64,000 bases of DNA from Bradyrhizobium zhengyangense (GTDB taxonomy: Bacteria > Pseudomonadota > Alphaproteobacteria > Rhizobiales > Xanthobacteraceae), in the NCBI RefSeq assembly GCF_022012435.1, contig NZ_JAKLUA010000001.1:1054001-1118000 (forward strand). Reading direction: 5' to 3'. Below the pieces are notes generated by a model that saw nothing but the letters and a program-made list of their open reading frames with translations, did not search any database and had not been told where the DNA came from. Every line of letters begins with the position of its first letter. The stretch's first letter is position 1. Below are positions 49,202 to 58,202 of the stretch, piece by piece. The position numbers and the translations under genes were made by a program.

Positions 49202-49555
49202 TTACTTCGTAAAAAACGGTACCAGCTTCCCGGCAAAAGGCTTGAAGCTCGCCGTGACCGCATCGCCGATGGCCAATCCGTTGTCGCCATGGGCCATCAT
49301 GCGAAATCCCTCGGCGCAATCGACCAGCAGGATATTGTAGGGCACGTGCGCGCGCGTCTCGGTCGTGGCGGCGCGGCAGACCAGCGAGGTCGCATAGACC
49401 CTGCCTTTGCCGCTGGCACGCGCCTCGCGCGGACCTGCGGTTCCACATGCGGCGCAGAAGGCGCGGTGGAAATACTGGACATGACCGCACGCGGCGCAGG
49501 TCTGGTAGGTGATGGCCTCTTCGCCCCTGGTCCAGTCGGCCAGACGTTCGCTCAT
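49202..49555 (-). CDS. DUF35 OB-fold protein with rubredoxin-like zinc ribbon
   Basis: This 117-aa protein has the zinc ribbon CAACGHVQYFHRAFCAACG followed by an OB-fold (GKGRVYATSLVCRAATTETRAHVPYNILLVD). In actinobacterial steroid degradation such proteins (ChsH2) partner a thiolase-like aldolase. Its start overlaps the stop of the thiolase-like gene by 4 nt (ATGA), so the two are made together. Function follows the partner. Confidence 0.92.
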   Translation of the reverse strand: MSERLADWTRGEEAITYQTCAACGHVQYFHRAFCAACGTAGPREARASGKGRVYATSLVCRAATTETRAHVPYNILLVDCAEGFRMMAHGDNGLAIGDAVTASFKPFAGKLVPFFTK

Positions 49556-50688
49556 CTCACTCGCTCCAGAAACATGCTGACGTGGGACGACAGCACGCCG
49601 CCGTCACCGTGCAGCAGCGCAATCGAGGCGTCCCGCACCTGGCGATTCGCCGCCCGCCCCGTCATCTGCAAATGTGCCTCGACCAGATGCGCCATGGCCC
49701 CGCCGACGCCGCAATGGCCGTAGCTGAGCAGGCCTCCATGGGTGTTGAGCGGCATCGCACCGTCGCGGCCGAAATGACCCGATCGCACGCGCGCAGCCGC
49801 CTCGCCTCGTCCAGCAAGGCCGAGGTCCTCCAGCAGCATGGCGAGTGTGATGGTGAAACTGTCGTAGATCGCGGCGTAACGCACGTCTGATATCGCCAGG
49901 CCCGTGGCCTCCTTCGCGCGCGCGATGGAGATCTCGGCGCCGAGCTCGCTTAAGCCCGGCGCGGCGGTGACGTGCTGATGCGTATGCGCCTGGGCACACC
50001 CGCGGATGCGCACGCCGGCGTCGCCGGTCCGCTCGCGACTGATGACGAACGCCGCGCCGCCGTCGGACACCGGGCAGCAATCGAGCAATTTTAACGGCAT
50101 CGCCACCGGCTTCGAGGCCATGACGTCGGCAACCGAAATGGGATCGTGGAATTGCGCGCCGGGATGAGTGCAGGCGTGCGCACGCATCAGCACCGCGAAT
50201 TCGGCGAGGTCTTCTTCGGTCAGGCCGTATTCGTGCATGTATCTGCTAGCAACGAGGCCATAGTAAGCGGGGATGGTCGGACCGAGCGGCACCTCGTAGT
50301 CGGGGTGGCCGACCTGTGCCAGCGCCTGGATCGAGGCGTCGCGGCTCTGGCCCGTAAGGCGATTCTCGCCGGCAACGACGAGCACGTTACGGCAGACACC
50401 CTCTTCGACAAGATGATGGGCGAGCATGGTCATCGCAAGGCCGGTGGCGCCGCCGACCTGCACGGCGTGGGCGTAGGACGGGCGGATGCCAAAATGCTCG
50501 GCGAACACCGTCGCCAGCATGATGTGCGGCGAGACGGTGGAATAGCCGCAGAGGATACCGTCGATTTCCGCACGCTTGAGGCCGGCATCGTCGAGAGCGA
50601 ATTGCGCCGCCTTGCTCATCAGGTCGAGCGAGGATGAGCCGTCGTGCTTGCCGAAAGGCGTGAGGCCGACGCCGGTGATGAAGCTCAT
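49552..50688 (-). CDS. Thiolase-like protein lacking the nucleophilic Cys (SCP-x/Ltp2-like)
   Basis: This 378-aa thiolase-fold protein has a Gly at the usual nucleophile position: the loop reads AVQVGGATGLAMTML instead of xNxCxSG. The C-terminal GHPxGxxG motif is replaced by YGHCGVGGAMAH. HGGLLSYGHCG near residue 330 keeps the general shape. These changes resemble Ltp2-type retro-aldolases rather than thiolases. It is translationally coupled to the DUF35 gene and 9 nt from the CoA-transferase gene, so an acyl-CoA side-chain cleavage role is plausible; a pseudo-thiolase with scaffold role is the alternative. Confidence 0.88.
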   Translation of the reverse strand: MSFITGVGLTPFGKHDGSSSLDLMSKAAQFALDDAGLKRAEIDGILCGYSTVSPHIMLATVFAEHFGIRPSYAHAVQVGGATGLAMTMLAHHLVEEGVCRNVLVVAGENRLTGQSRDASIQALAQVGHPDYEVPLGPTIPAYYGLVASRYMHEYGLTEEDLAEFAVLMRAHACTHPGAQFHDPISVADVMASKPVAMPLKLLDCCPVSDGGAAFVISRERTGDAGVRIRGCAQAHTHQHVTAAPGLSELGAEISIARAKEATGLAISDVRYAAIYDSFTITLAMLLEDLGLAGRGEAAARVRSGHFGRDGAMPLNTHGGLLSYGHCGVGGAMAHLVEAHLQMTGRAANRQVRDASIALLHGDGGVLSSHVSMFLERVR

Positions 50689-50697
50689 GGCGCTCTC

Positions 50698-51897
50698 CTA
50701 CTCCGGCGCCGAGCGCGTGGCGCCGTCGCGGACCATGGCAGCGATCTCGTCAGCGGAGTAGCCGATCTCGCGAAGAATCTCCGCGCCATGCTCGTTGAGG
50801 CGTGGCGCGAGGCGCACGGGTTCAGCCTCGGTCTCCGACCAGGTCGCCGTCACCTTCATGCTGCGGATTGGGCCTTCGGTTGGATGGTTGACGACCGGAA
50901 AGAAGCCGGTCGCCTCCAGATGCTCGTCGTGCAGGATCGAGGCGAGATCGTGCATCGGCATGACGGGCACATCGGCCCTGGTCAAAAGGTCGATCCACTC
51001 GGCGGTGGTGCGCGCCTCGAAGATACGCGCGAGCTCGGCATAGACGACATCGATATTGGCGGCGCGGCCGGCGAAAGTCGCGAACTTTGGATCGGCACGC
51101 AGATCGTCGCGGCCTGTCGCCTTGAAGAAATTCTCCCACTGCTTGTCGTTGTAGACGATCACGCTGAGATAGCCGTCCGAGGTCTTGTACGGCCTGCGGT
51201 CGCGCGAGAGGTGCCGGGCATAGCCGCCCTTGTCGAGCGGCGGCTCATAGGTGAGTCCGCCCATGTGATCGCCCATGACGAAACCGGCCATGGTCTCGAA
51301 CATCGGGATGTCGACCCGCTGGCCGCGCCCGGAGCGGTCGCGATGCACGAGGCTGGCGCAGATCGCGCCGACGGCGGTGAGGCCGACGATGCGATCGACC
51401 AGCGCATTCGGCACATAGCGTGGCACGCCGTCGCCGGTCTGAGCCATCAGCGCCGGCAGCGCGGTCGCGCCCTGGATCAGATCGTCATACGCGGGTTTAG
51501 CAGCATAGGGCCCGTCCTGGCCGAAGCCGAACACGCCGGCATAGACGAGGCGCGGATTGATCTCCGAGACGACGTCATAGCCGAGCTGCAGCCGCGCCAT
51601 CGCCTGCGGGCGGACGTTGTAGACGAGCACGTCGGCATCCTTCAGCAGCCGCAGCACGGCTTCGCGGCCTGCGGGCTTCTTCAGGTCGAGGCAGATCGAG
51701 CGCTTGCTGCGATTGGTGTTGAGGAACACCGGGCCCATGCCGGTGTGCCGCATCGGGCCGATCAGGCGGGTGACGTCGCCGTCGAGCGATTCCACCTTGA
51801 TGACGTCGGCCCCGTAGTCGCCGAGCATCTGGGTCGCATAGGGGCCCATCAGCACGGTTGTCATGTCGACGACCTTGATGCCCTTCAACGGCCCCAT
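50698..51897 (-). CDS. CaiB/BaiF-family CoA transferase
   Basis: This 399-aa family III CoA transferase starts MGPLKGIKVVDMTTVLMGPYA and has DYGADVIKVES. FGFGQDGPYAAKPAYDDLIQG contains the expected catalytic Asp. These enzymes move CoA between carboxylic acids. It is first in a unit with the thiolase-like and DUF35 genes, consistent with activation of a steroid- or terpenoid-like acid before cleavage. The start at MGPLKG is favoured over one eight codons upstream. Confidence 0.93.
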   Translation of the reverse strand: MGPLKGIKVVDMTTVLMGPYATQMLGDYGADVIKVESLDGDVTRLIGPMRHTGMGPVFLNTNRSKRSICLDLKKPAGREAVLRLLKDADVLVYNVRPQAMARLQLGYDVVSEINPRLVYAGVFGFGQDGPYAAKPAYDDLIQGATALPALMAQTGDGVPRYVPNALVDRIVGLTAVGAICASLVHRDRSGRGQRVDIPMFETMAGFVMGDHMGGLTYEPPLDKGGYARHLSRDRRPYKTSDGYLSVIVYNDKQWENFFKATGRDDLRADPKFATFAGRAANIDVVYAELARIFEARTTAEWIDLLTRADVPVMPMHDLASILHDEHLEATGFFPVVNHPTEGPIRSMKVTATWSETEAEPVRLAPRLNEHGAEILREIGYSADEIAAMVRDGATRSAPE

Positions 51898-52012
51898 TGG
51901 TTCGCTCCCGATTGCGCGCACTCAAGATGCGCGATTTCGGTCCAGCTAAGGGGAGTAACGGCACATGCGCAAGGGCGGCCGGCGTATGGCCGCATGCGCA
52001 TGGACGCAGCCG

Positions 52013-52219
52013 CTATTTCTTCTGGCGGGATTCGCGGATCTTCATGAGACGCTCGAGCTCGTCGTTCTGCTGGTTGATGCGGTCGGCGATGCGCGACTCG
52101 TTCTGCTCGCCGGAGGCGGCGGCAGCCTGCTCGATCAATTGGCGGATGTTGTCCTCGAGGATCGCGATGCGATCGTTGAGAGCTTCGATAGAGAGTGAAT
52201 CTTCGTAGTCATTGCCCAT
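52013..52219 (-). CDS. Small coiled-coil protein, unknown
   Basis: Sixty-eight residues from MGNDYEDSLSIEALNDRIAI. The whole length is a coiled coil with heptads (LNDRIAILEDNIRQLIEQ, then INQQNDELERLMKIRESRQKK). The pattern is SlyX-like in general shape, but the SlyX sequence motif is not matched, so the name is not used. An AGGGAA site precedes the start. Function unknown. Confidence 0.7.
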   Translation of the reverse strand: MGNDYEDSLSIEALNDRIAILEDNIRQLIEQAAAASGEQNESRIADRINQQNDELERLMKIRESRQKK

Positions 52220-52293
52220 GATGCATTCCCTGCAAATCAATCAGGAGCATTAAGGCGAGCTGGAACCGGCCCACCATGATCTAACGCAAGGAA

Positions 52294-52330
52294 AAGGTGG
52301 GCACGGCGCTTGCGCCTGTGCCCACCTTAC
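52294..52330 (-). repeat. Family C hairpin downstream of the thiolase gene
   Basis: AAGGTGGGCACGGCGC and GCCTGTGCCCACCTT form a stem of about 15 bp around a short TTGC loop. It begins 6 nt past the thiolase stop codon, so it can act as a 3' end for that gene. Its arms are the constant ends of the family C repeats. Confidence 0.75.
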
Positions 52331-52335
52331 AAGAC

Positions 52336-53505
52336 CTATTTCAATGGCTCGAGAACCGAAACGTAGTTGGCGACCGCGGCGCCGCCCATGTTGAAGATGC
52401 CGCCCAGCCTGGCGTTCTTCAGCTGCATGCCCTCGGGCGCTTGCCCGGCGAGTTGCATCGCGGTCATCACATGCATGGAGACGCCGGTAGCGCCGATCGG
52501 GTGGCCCTTGGCCTTCAGGCCGCCGGACGGATTGACCGGCAGCTTGCCGTCCTTGAGCGTCCAGCCCTCCTTGATGGCGCGGGCTCCCTGCCCCCTCGGC
52601 GTCAGTCCCATCGCTTCGTACTCGATCAGCTCGGCGACGGTGAAGCAGTCATGGGTCTCGACGAAGGAGAGATCGGACAGCGTCACGCCCGCCTTCTCCA
52701 AGGCGCGTTGCCAGGCAACCGTGCAGCCCTCGAATTGGAGGATGTCGCGCTTGCTCATCGGCAGGAAATCCTGCGCATGCGCGGTGGCACGGAAGCCGAT
52801 CGACTTGCTCATCCCCTTGGCGGTCTCGGCGTCGGCCAGCACCAGCGCGGCGGCGCCGTCGGACACCAGCGAGCAGTCGGTGCGCTTCAGGGGGCCTGCG
52901 ACATAAGGATTTTTCTCGCTCTCGGCGCGGCAGAAGTCGAAGCCGAAATCCTTGCGCATCTGGGCAAAGGGATTGGCGACGCCGTTCTTGTGGTTCTTGG
53001 CCGCGATCAGCGCCAGCGCATCGGACTGGTCGCCGTATTTCTGGAAGTAGGAGCTGGCGATCTTGCCGAACACGCCGGCAAAGCCGCCGACCGTGTCGCC
53101 GTCCTCGGGCAGATAGGAGGCCTTGAGCAGGTTCTTGCCGATCTCGGGCCCGGGCGTGCGGGTCATCTGCTCGACGCCGACGACCAGCACGATCTTGGCG
53201 GCGCCAGCGGCGATCGCGCGCAGGCCCTGATGCACGGCAGCAGACCCCGTGGCACAGGCATTTTCGACGCGGGTCGCCGGCTTGAAGCGCAGTTTCGGGT
53301 CGGCCTGGAGCACCAGCGAGGCGGTAAAATCCTGCGCCGAGAAGCCAGCGTTGAAATGGCCAAGCACGATCTCGTCGACATCGGAGGCCGAAATGCCGGC
53401 ATCGGCCATCGCCTCATTGGCGACCCGGGTGACGAGGCTTTCGACAGTTTCGGTGTCGAACTTGCCGAACGGCGTATGCGCCCATCCGACGATGCTGGCA
53501 GTCAT
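52336..53505 (-). CDS. Acetyl-CoA acetyltransferase-family thiolase
   Basis: This 389-aa thiolase retains its nucleophile (RVENACATGSAAVHQGL) and the C-terminal motif NPSGGLKAKGHPIGATGVSM, so it should be active. ETHDCFTVAELIEYEAMG adds the family His and Cys context, close to SCP-x thiolases. It differs from the Cys-less paralog at 49552. It is separated from the CaiB cluster by a small coiled-coil gene on the same strand. Confidence 0.92.
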   Translation of the reverse strand: MTASIVGWAHTPFGKFDTETVESLVTRVANEAMADAGISASDVDEIVLGHFNAGFSAQDFTASLVLQADPKLRFKPATRVENACATGSAAVHQGLRAIAAGAAKIVLVVGVEQMTRTPGPEIGKNLLKASYLPEDGDTVGGFAGVFGKIASSYFQKYGDQSDALALIAAKNHKNGVANPFAQMRKDFGFDFCRAESEKNPYVAGPLKRTDCSLVSDGAAALVLADAETAKGMSKSIGFRATAHAQDFLPMSKRDILQFEGCTVAWQRALEKAGVTLSDLSFVETHDCFTVAELIEYEAMGLTPRGQGARAIKEGWTLKDGKLPVNPSGGLKAKGHPIGATGVSMHVMTAMQLAGQAPEGMQLKNARLGGIFNMGGAAVANYVSVLEPLK

Positions 53506-53565
53506 GGTCTTCTCTCCCTGGCGGTCTCTTGCTGACCTAAGTCTTAGCCCAGGGATGGCAAGACT

Positions 53566-54216
53566 TCACGCGGGTTTAAGGGCCTGGAGGGTGCGCTGGC
53601 AGATGGCAGTTATGCCGGCCCAGTTCCCGGCCCTGATCTCCGCCGTCGGGCACAGCCAGGAACCGCCAACACAGACCACATTTGGCTCGGCGAGCCAGGT
53701 CGCTGCATTGGCCTCGCCCACCCCGCCGGTCGGGCAGAACCGCACATTCGGGAACGGCCCGCCAAGCGAGCGCAGGCCCTTGATGCCGCCGGCCTGCTCG
53801 GCCGGGAAGAACTTGGCGACGTCGAAGCCGTAGGACAGCGCCGTCATCAGCTCGGACGCCGTGGCAATACCGGGTGCGAACGGCAGGGAGCTATCTCCGG
53901 CGACCTTGAGGAGATCGGGGGTCAGGCCCGGGCTGATGCCAAAGGCGACACCGAGCTTCTCGACACGGGTGAAGTCGGCCGGAGTGAGAATGGTGCCGAT
54001 GCCGACCACCGCATCGGGGACCTCGGCCATCATCGCCCGCGCCGCCTCGATCGCAACGGGCGTCCGCATGGTCACCTCCAGCGTGCGAACGCCGCCGGCC
54101 ACCAGGGCTTTTGCCAACGGTACGGCATCCTGGATCCGCTCGATGGTGAGCACGGGAATGACGGTCGCGGCCTTGAACAGCGCGACGAGGTGGTTCTGTT
54201 GGGCAGCAGTGGGCAT
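53566..54216 (-). CDS. eda: 2-keto-3-deoxy-6-phosphogluconate (KDPG) aldolase
   Basis: This 216-aa class I aldolase has the Schiff-base Lys135 in FDVAKFFPAEQAGG and Glu47 in LEVTMRTPVA, plus the phosphate-binding FCPTGGV. It splits KDPG to pyruvate and glyceraldehyde-3-phosphate. It is last in the seven-gene ABC/sugar-acid operon. Length and motif spacing agree with the E. coli enzyme (about 213 aa). Related phosphorylated substrates such as KDPGal are possible. Confidence 0.95.
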   Translation of the reverse strand: MPTAAQQNHLVALFKAATVIPVLTIERIQDAVPLAKALVAGGVRTLEVTMRTPVAIEAARAMMAEVPDAVVGIGTILTPADFTRVEKLGVAFGISPGLTPDLLKVAGDSSLPFAPGIATASELMTALSYGFDVAKFFPAEQAGGIKGLRSLGGPFPNVRFCPTGGVGEANAATWLAEPNVVCVGGSWLCPTAEIRAGNWAGITAICQRTLQALKPA

Positions 54217-54246
54217 CTCAGGGATCTTTTCGTTGACGTGGTCGCG

Positions 54247-55221
54247 TTACTTCGTGGCTTGGCGCGTGGTTGCCGGCCGGTGCCGCTTCTTCGGCGGCAT
54301 GGCATAGCCCGGAATGATGGCGCCGGGATAGCAAATCACGAGGCTGGCGAGGCGATGGCCTGATTGGGCCGCCTCGACCGGATCGGAGCCGCCGAGCCGG
54401 GCCGCGATATAGGCCGCGGCAAAGCTGTCTCCGGCAGCGGTGGTATCAACGACGGGCTTCGTCATGGGTTCAGCGCGGACCTCGTGGGTACCACCGGGGT
54501 AGCGCAGCAGGCTGACGGGCTCGGCGAGCCGGAACACCAGCTCCGGCGTCGGGATGCGCGCCATCAATTGCTCGGGGCTCTCGCCGGGATAGAGCGCGAG
54601 CAGATCCTCGGCCGACGTCAGCACGATGTCGGCGGCCGCAAACGCCGCGGCAAACACCTCGCGCGCGACGTCGCGATCGGGCCAGCCGCGTGCGCGGAAA
54701 TTAGTGTCGAACACGAAGCGGGTGCCGAGCAGGCGTGCGCGCTTGATCGCCGCGAACAGGCGATCGCGCCCGGCCGCGTCGTAGATCGAGAGCGTGATCG
54801 CGGAGAGATAGACGATGTCATAGCTCATCAGCGAGTTGAGCAGCTCGTCGGTCTCCGGGAGGCTCATCAGCTGCCGCGCCGCCGCGCTGTCGCGCCAGTG
54901 GAAGAACTGGCGCTCGCCGTTGGCATCGAGCTGGATCATGTAGAGGCCGGGCAGCTTCCCCGGCAGCCGCACGACACGGCGCGTGCCGACGCCCTCGGCG
55001 TTCCAAGCCGCGATCATTTCCTCGCTGAGGCCGTCGTCGCCGAGCGCGGTGAGATAGTCGACCTTGACCTCGAGCCGCGCCAGATAAACCGCCGTGTTCA
55101 GGGTATCGCCGCCGAAGCCACGCGAGTACAGGCCACCGCCCTGCCCGGCAGACTGGCCGCCCTGGGCCTGCCGAAGCTCGACCATGCATTCACCGATGCA
55201 AGCCACGCTCGCCATCGTCAT
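54247..55221 (-). CDS. kdgK: 2-keto-3-deoxygluconate kinase (PfkB/ribokinase family)
   Basis: This 324-aa sugar kinase starts near MASVACIGECMVELRQ, has GGDTLNTAVYLARL, and the catalytic DTTAAGDSFAAAYIAA (Asp base). KdgK phosphorylates 2-keto-3-deoxygluconate to KDPG for the downstream aldolase. The ATG at 55221 was used; GTG at 55227 and ATG at 55215 are alternatives. It overlaps neither neighbour; gaps are 30 and 23 nt. Confidence 0.92.
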   Translation of the reverse strand: MTMASVACIGECMVELRQAQGGQSAGQGGGLYSRGFGGDTLNTAVYLARLEVKVDYLTALGDDGLSEEMIAAWNAEGVGTRRVVRLPGKLPGLYMIQLDANGERQFFHWRDSAAARQLMSLPETDELLNSLMSYDIVYLSAITLSIYDAAGRDRLFAAIKRARLLGTRFVFDTNFRARGWPDRDVAREVFAAAFAAADIVLTSAEDLLALYPGESPEQLMARIPTPELVFRLAEPVSLLRYPGGTHEVRAEPMTKPVVDTTAAGDSFAAAYIAARLGGSDPVEAAQSGHRLASLVICYPGAIIPGYAMPPKKRHRPATTRQATK

Positions 55222-55244
55222 ATCCACGCTGTTCGTCTGATAGC

Positions 55245-56231
55245 TCAGGCGACGAAGTTGCCGCCCAGCTCGTCTTCGATGTGAATGCGGATGATATCGT
55301 CGAAATTCTTCTCGGCGGTGGTGAAGCCGAGCTCGAGTGACCGCTTTGCGTTGAAGTTGCGCGGCCAGCCACCGACGATGCCGACGATGAAAGGATCGGG
55401 CTCACGCTTGATGCGGGCAGCAACCTTCTCGCCGGCGACGCGCTTCAAGGCCGCGATCTGCTCGCCGACGGTCGCCGACAGGCCCGGCATCGTCAGATTG
55501 CGGCGGGGACCGACCGTGGCGAGGTCCATGGTGCCGGCGTGCAGCAGGAAGCCGACGGCCGAGCGCGGCGTGGCGTGCCAGTGGCGAACGTCCTCGGACA
55601 CCGGAAGGATCGCTTCCTTGCCGGCCAAGGGCTCGCGCAGGATGTTGGAGAAGAAGCCCGATGCCGCCTTGTTGGGCAGGCCGGGCCTGATGCAGATGGT
55701 CGGCAGGCGGATGCCGATGCCGTCGAGGAAGCCGCGGCGGGAATAGTCCGCGAGCAGCAACTCGCCGATCGCCTTCTGGGTGCCATAGCTGAGCAGCGGG
55801 GTGTGGAAGAATTCGTCGCCGATCGCATCCGGGAACGGCGCGCCGAACACCGCGATCGAGGACGTGAACACCACGCGCGGCTTGTAGCCGCCACCGACCA
55901 GCCTGACAGCATCCAGCAGCATCCGCGTGCCGTCGAGATTGATGCGGTAGCCCTTGTCGAAATCGAGCTCGGCTTCGCCCGAGACGATGGCGGCGAGATG
56001 GAAGATCACATCGGGACGGCCGGCGATCAGCTTCTCGGCAGCGCCCGGCACGGCGAAATCGCCCGAGACGGTCTCGACGGCAAAACCTGATTTCTCCGGC
56101 TTTTTGGGCTCGACCACGTCGTGCATGGTCAATTTGGTGATGTCGCTCTTGCCGAGACGGCCGTCGCGCAAGAGACGTTCACACAATTTGCGGCCGACCA
56201 TGCCGGCGGCGCCCAGAACCAGAATGTGCAA
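55245..56231 (-). CDS. DenD-like NAD-dependent dehydrogenase (extended SDR)
   Basis: This 328-aa protein has the Rossmann motif VLGAAGMVGRKLCERL, the VIFHLAAIVSGEAELDF strand-4 tract, and the catalytic SYGTQKAIGELL (YxxxK as Tyr-Gly-Thr-Gln-Lys). The sequence closely matches D-erythronate dehydrogenase (DenD)-type SDRs in my recollection. Its substrate here could be an aldonate or another four- to six-carbon sugar acid. It sits between the importer and kdgK. The gene name is not assigned because the substrate is unproven. Confidence 0.85.
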   Translation of the reverse strand: MHILVLGAAGMVGRKLCERLLRDGRLGKSDITKLTMHDVVEPKKPEKSGFAVETVSGDFAVPGAAEKLIAGRPDVIFHLAAIVSGEAELDFDKGYRINLDGTRMLLDAVRLVGGGYKPRVVFTSSIAVFGAPFPDAIGDEFFHTPLLSYGTQKAIGELLLADYSRRGFLDGIGIRLPTICIRPGLPNKAASGFFSNILREPLAGKEAILPVSEDVRHWHATPRSAVGFLLHAGTMDLATVGPRRNLTMPGLSATVGEQIAALKRVAGEKVAARIKREPDPFIVGIVGGWPRNFNAKRSLELGFTTAEKNFDDIIRIHIEDELGGNFVA

Positions 56232-56307
56232 GAGCCTACTCCTTCTTATTGGCCGGAACGCGCCGCTCTTGAGACATGTTGGCGCGTTCTCAGGCAGGCC
56301 CCGCTGG

Positions 56308-57183
56308 TCATTCCTTCACGGCGCCGGTCATTGCCGACACATAGTACTCTACGAAGAAGGAATAAAGGATAACTACGGGGACCGAGCCGGTCAGGGCCGC
56401 CGCCATCAGGGCGCCCCAATGGTAGACGTCGCCATTGACGAGCTCGGTGATGGCGCCGACCGGAATGGTCTTGTTCTCCGAGGAGGAGATGAAGGTCAGC
56501 GCGTAGATGAACTCGTTCCAGGACAACGTGAAGGCGAAGATGCCGGCGGAGATCACTCCCGGCAGAGACAAAGGAAGCGTGATCTTGACCAGGATCTGCA
56601 GCCGCGTGGCCCCGTCGATCAGCGCGCATTCCTCCAGCTCATAGGGAATGGTGCGGAAATAGCCCATCAGCAGCCAGGTGCAGAACGGGATCAGGAAAGT
56701 CGGATAGGTCAGGATCAGCGCCAGATTGCCGTCGAACAGGCCGAGCTGGAACACGATCGCGGCGAGCGGAATGAACAGGATCGAGGGCGGTACGAGATAG
56801 CCAAGGAAGATCGCAAGGCCGACATAACGCGACCCCTTGTAGCGCAGACGCTCGATCGCATAGGCGGCGCAGACGCTGGCGAACAGCGAGATGAAAGTTG
56901 AGGACACCGAGACGATCACCGTGTTCCACATCCACAGCGGATAGTCGGTCTCGAAGAACAGTTTTGTGATGTGCTCGAACGTCGGATGTACGATCCAGAA
57001 CGGATTGTACTTCTCGTAGTCGTACATCTCCGCGTCCGGCTTGAAGGTCGCGACCGTCATCCAATAGAACGGAAACAGCAGGAAGACGACGATCAGGCCG
57101 AGCGGAAGGTAGACGCGGAGAAACTTCCGCGGAAAACGTTCGAGGTAGTCCATTCCGACGCTTTGGTCGTCCGCGGTGCTCAT
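56308..57183 (-). CDS. Sugar ABC transporter permease (MalG type)
   Basis: This 291-aa inner-membrane protein has about six helices and the EAA loop ALIDGATRLQILVKITLPLSLPGVI. The motif docks the ATPase encoded upstream. Its start is 2 nt after the stop of the other permease, so the two are coupled. It belongs to the CUT1 (carbohydrate) class. Confidence 0.94.
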   Translation of the reverse strand: MSTADDQSVGMDYLERFPRKFLRVYLPLGLIVVFLLFPFYWMTVATFKPDAEMYDYEKYNPFWIVHPTFEHITKLFFETDYPLWMWNTVIVSVSSTFISLFASVCAAYAIERLRYKGSRYVGLAIFLGYLVPPSILFIPLAAIVFQLGLFDGNLALILTYPTFLIPFCTWLLMGYFRTIPYELEECALIDGATRLQILVKITLPLSLPGVISAGIFAFTLSWNEFIYALTFISSSENKTIPVGAITELVNGDVYHWGALMAAALTGSVPVVILYSFFVEYYVSAMTGAVKE

Positions 57184-57185
57184 GG

Positions 57186-58133
57186 TCAGTCCCTTCCGCC
57201 TTGCTGCCAGCGAGAGCGCTGAAGCCCGAAGAAGCTCAACAGGATCGCCGCAACCAGGAACGGGATCATCGCATTCGAGATCGCTGCGCCCTCGCCAAGA
57301 TTGCCGCCGGTGATGGCGCGCTGGAACGACAGCGTCGCCATCAGATGCGTGGCGTTGATCGGACCGCCGCGCGTGATGGTGTAGATCAGCTGGAAGTCGG
57401 TGAACGTCATCAGCACCGAGAACGTCATCACGACAGCGATGATCGGCGACAGCATCGGCAACGTGATGTGACGGAATCGCTGCAGATTGGTGGCGCCGTC
57501 AAGATTAGCGGCCTCGTAAAGCGAGGGAGAGATGGTCTGGAGTCCGGCGAGAAGCGTAATCGCAACGAAGGGCACGCCGCGCCAGATGTTGGCGACAACC
57601 ACCGACCAGCGCGCATTCCAGGGATCGCCGAGGAAGTCGATGTAGCGCGTGATCAAGCCGGCCTTGATCAGCACCCAGGAGATGATCGAGAACTGGCTGT
57701 CATAGATCCACCAGAACGCGATCGCCGAGAGCACCGTCGGCACCACGAAGGGCAACAGTACGATAGCCCTGATCATCGACTTGAACGGCAGCCGCTCATT
57801 GAGCAGCAGCGCCAGGTAAAGACCGATCGCAAATTTCACGATGCTGGCGGCCACGGTGTAGAAGATGGTGTTGAACACCGACAGCCAGAACACGGAGTCC
57901 TTCGCCAGCGAGACGAAGTTTCCGAAGCCGATGAAGCGCCCGACCCCGCCGATCTTGGTGTCGGTCATGCCGAGCCACAGGCCGAGCACCAGAGGGTAAG
58001 CCAGAAACAGAATGAGGATGGCGATTGCCGGCACCATGAACATGGCGCCCAGGAAGTTTCGGCTTTCGAACGCCCTGCTCCACAAACTGCTGCGCTTGAC
58101 CTGCGCAGCGGCGGGCTCGGCGATAACGGCCAT
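57186..58133 (-). CDS. Sugar ABC transporter permease (MalF type)
   Basis: This 315-aa membrane protein has an EAA loop with EAANLDGATNLQRFRHITLPMLSPII near residue 220 and six likely helices. The start at MAVIAEPAAAQVKR has a GGGGAG site 7 nt upstream. It partners the MalG-type permease immediately downstream and sits after a strong hairpin that separates it from the binding-protein gene. Confidence 0.94.
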   Translation of the reverse strand: MAVIAEPAAAQVKRSSLWSRAFESRNFLGAMFMVPAIAILILFLAYPLVLGLWLGMTDTKIGGVGRFIGFGNFVSLAKDSVFWLSVFNTIFYTVAASIVKFAIGLYLALLLNERLPFKSMIRAIVLLPFVVPTVLSAIAFWWIYDSQFSIISWVLIKAGLITRYIDFLGDPWNARWSVVVANIWRGVPFVAITLLAGLQTISPSLYEAANLDGATNLQRFRHITLPMLSPIIAVVMTFSVLMTFTDFQLIYTITRGGPINATHLMATLSFQRAITGGNLGEGAAISNAMIPFLVAAILLSFFGLQRSRWQQGGRD

Positions 58134-58160
58134 GTCGGACTCCCCTTCAAGAACGACAAC

Positions 58161-58188
58161 GGCGGCGCCCAGCAAACCGGGCGCCGCC
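58161..58188 (-). other. Intercistronic hairpin between binding protein and permease
   Basis: GGCGGCGCCC and GGGCGCCGCC form a perfect 10-bp stem with an 8-nt loop. It lies in the 69-nt gap after the binding-protein stop. Such hairpins protect the upstream mRNA and attenuate the downstream genes, matching the need for more binding protein than permease. No T-run follows, so full termination is unlikely. Confidence 0.75.
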
Positions 58189-58202
58189 GAGGTGGTAGCA
58201 GA

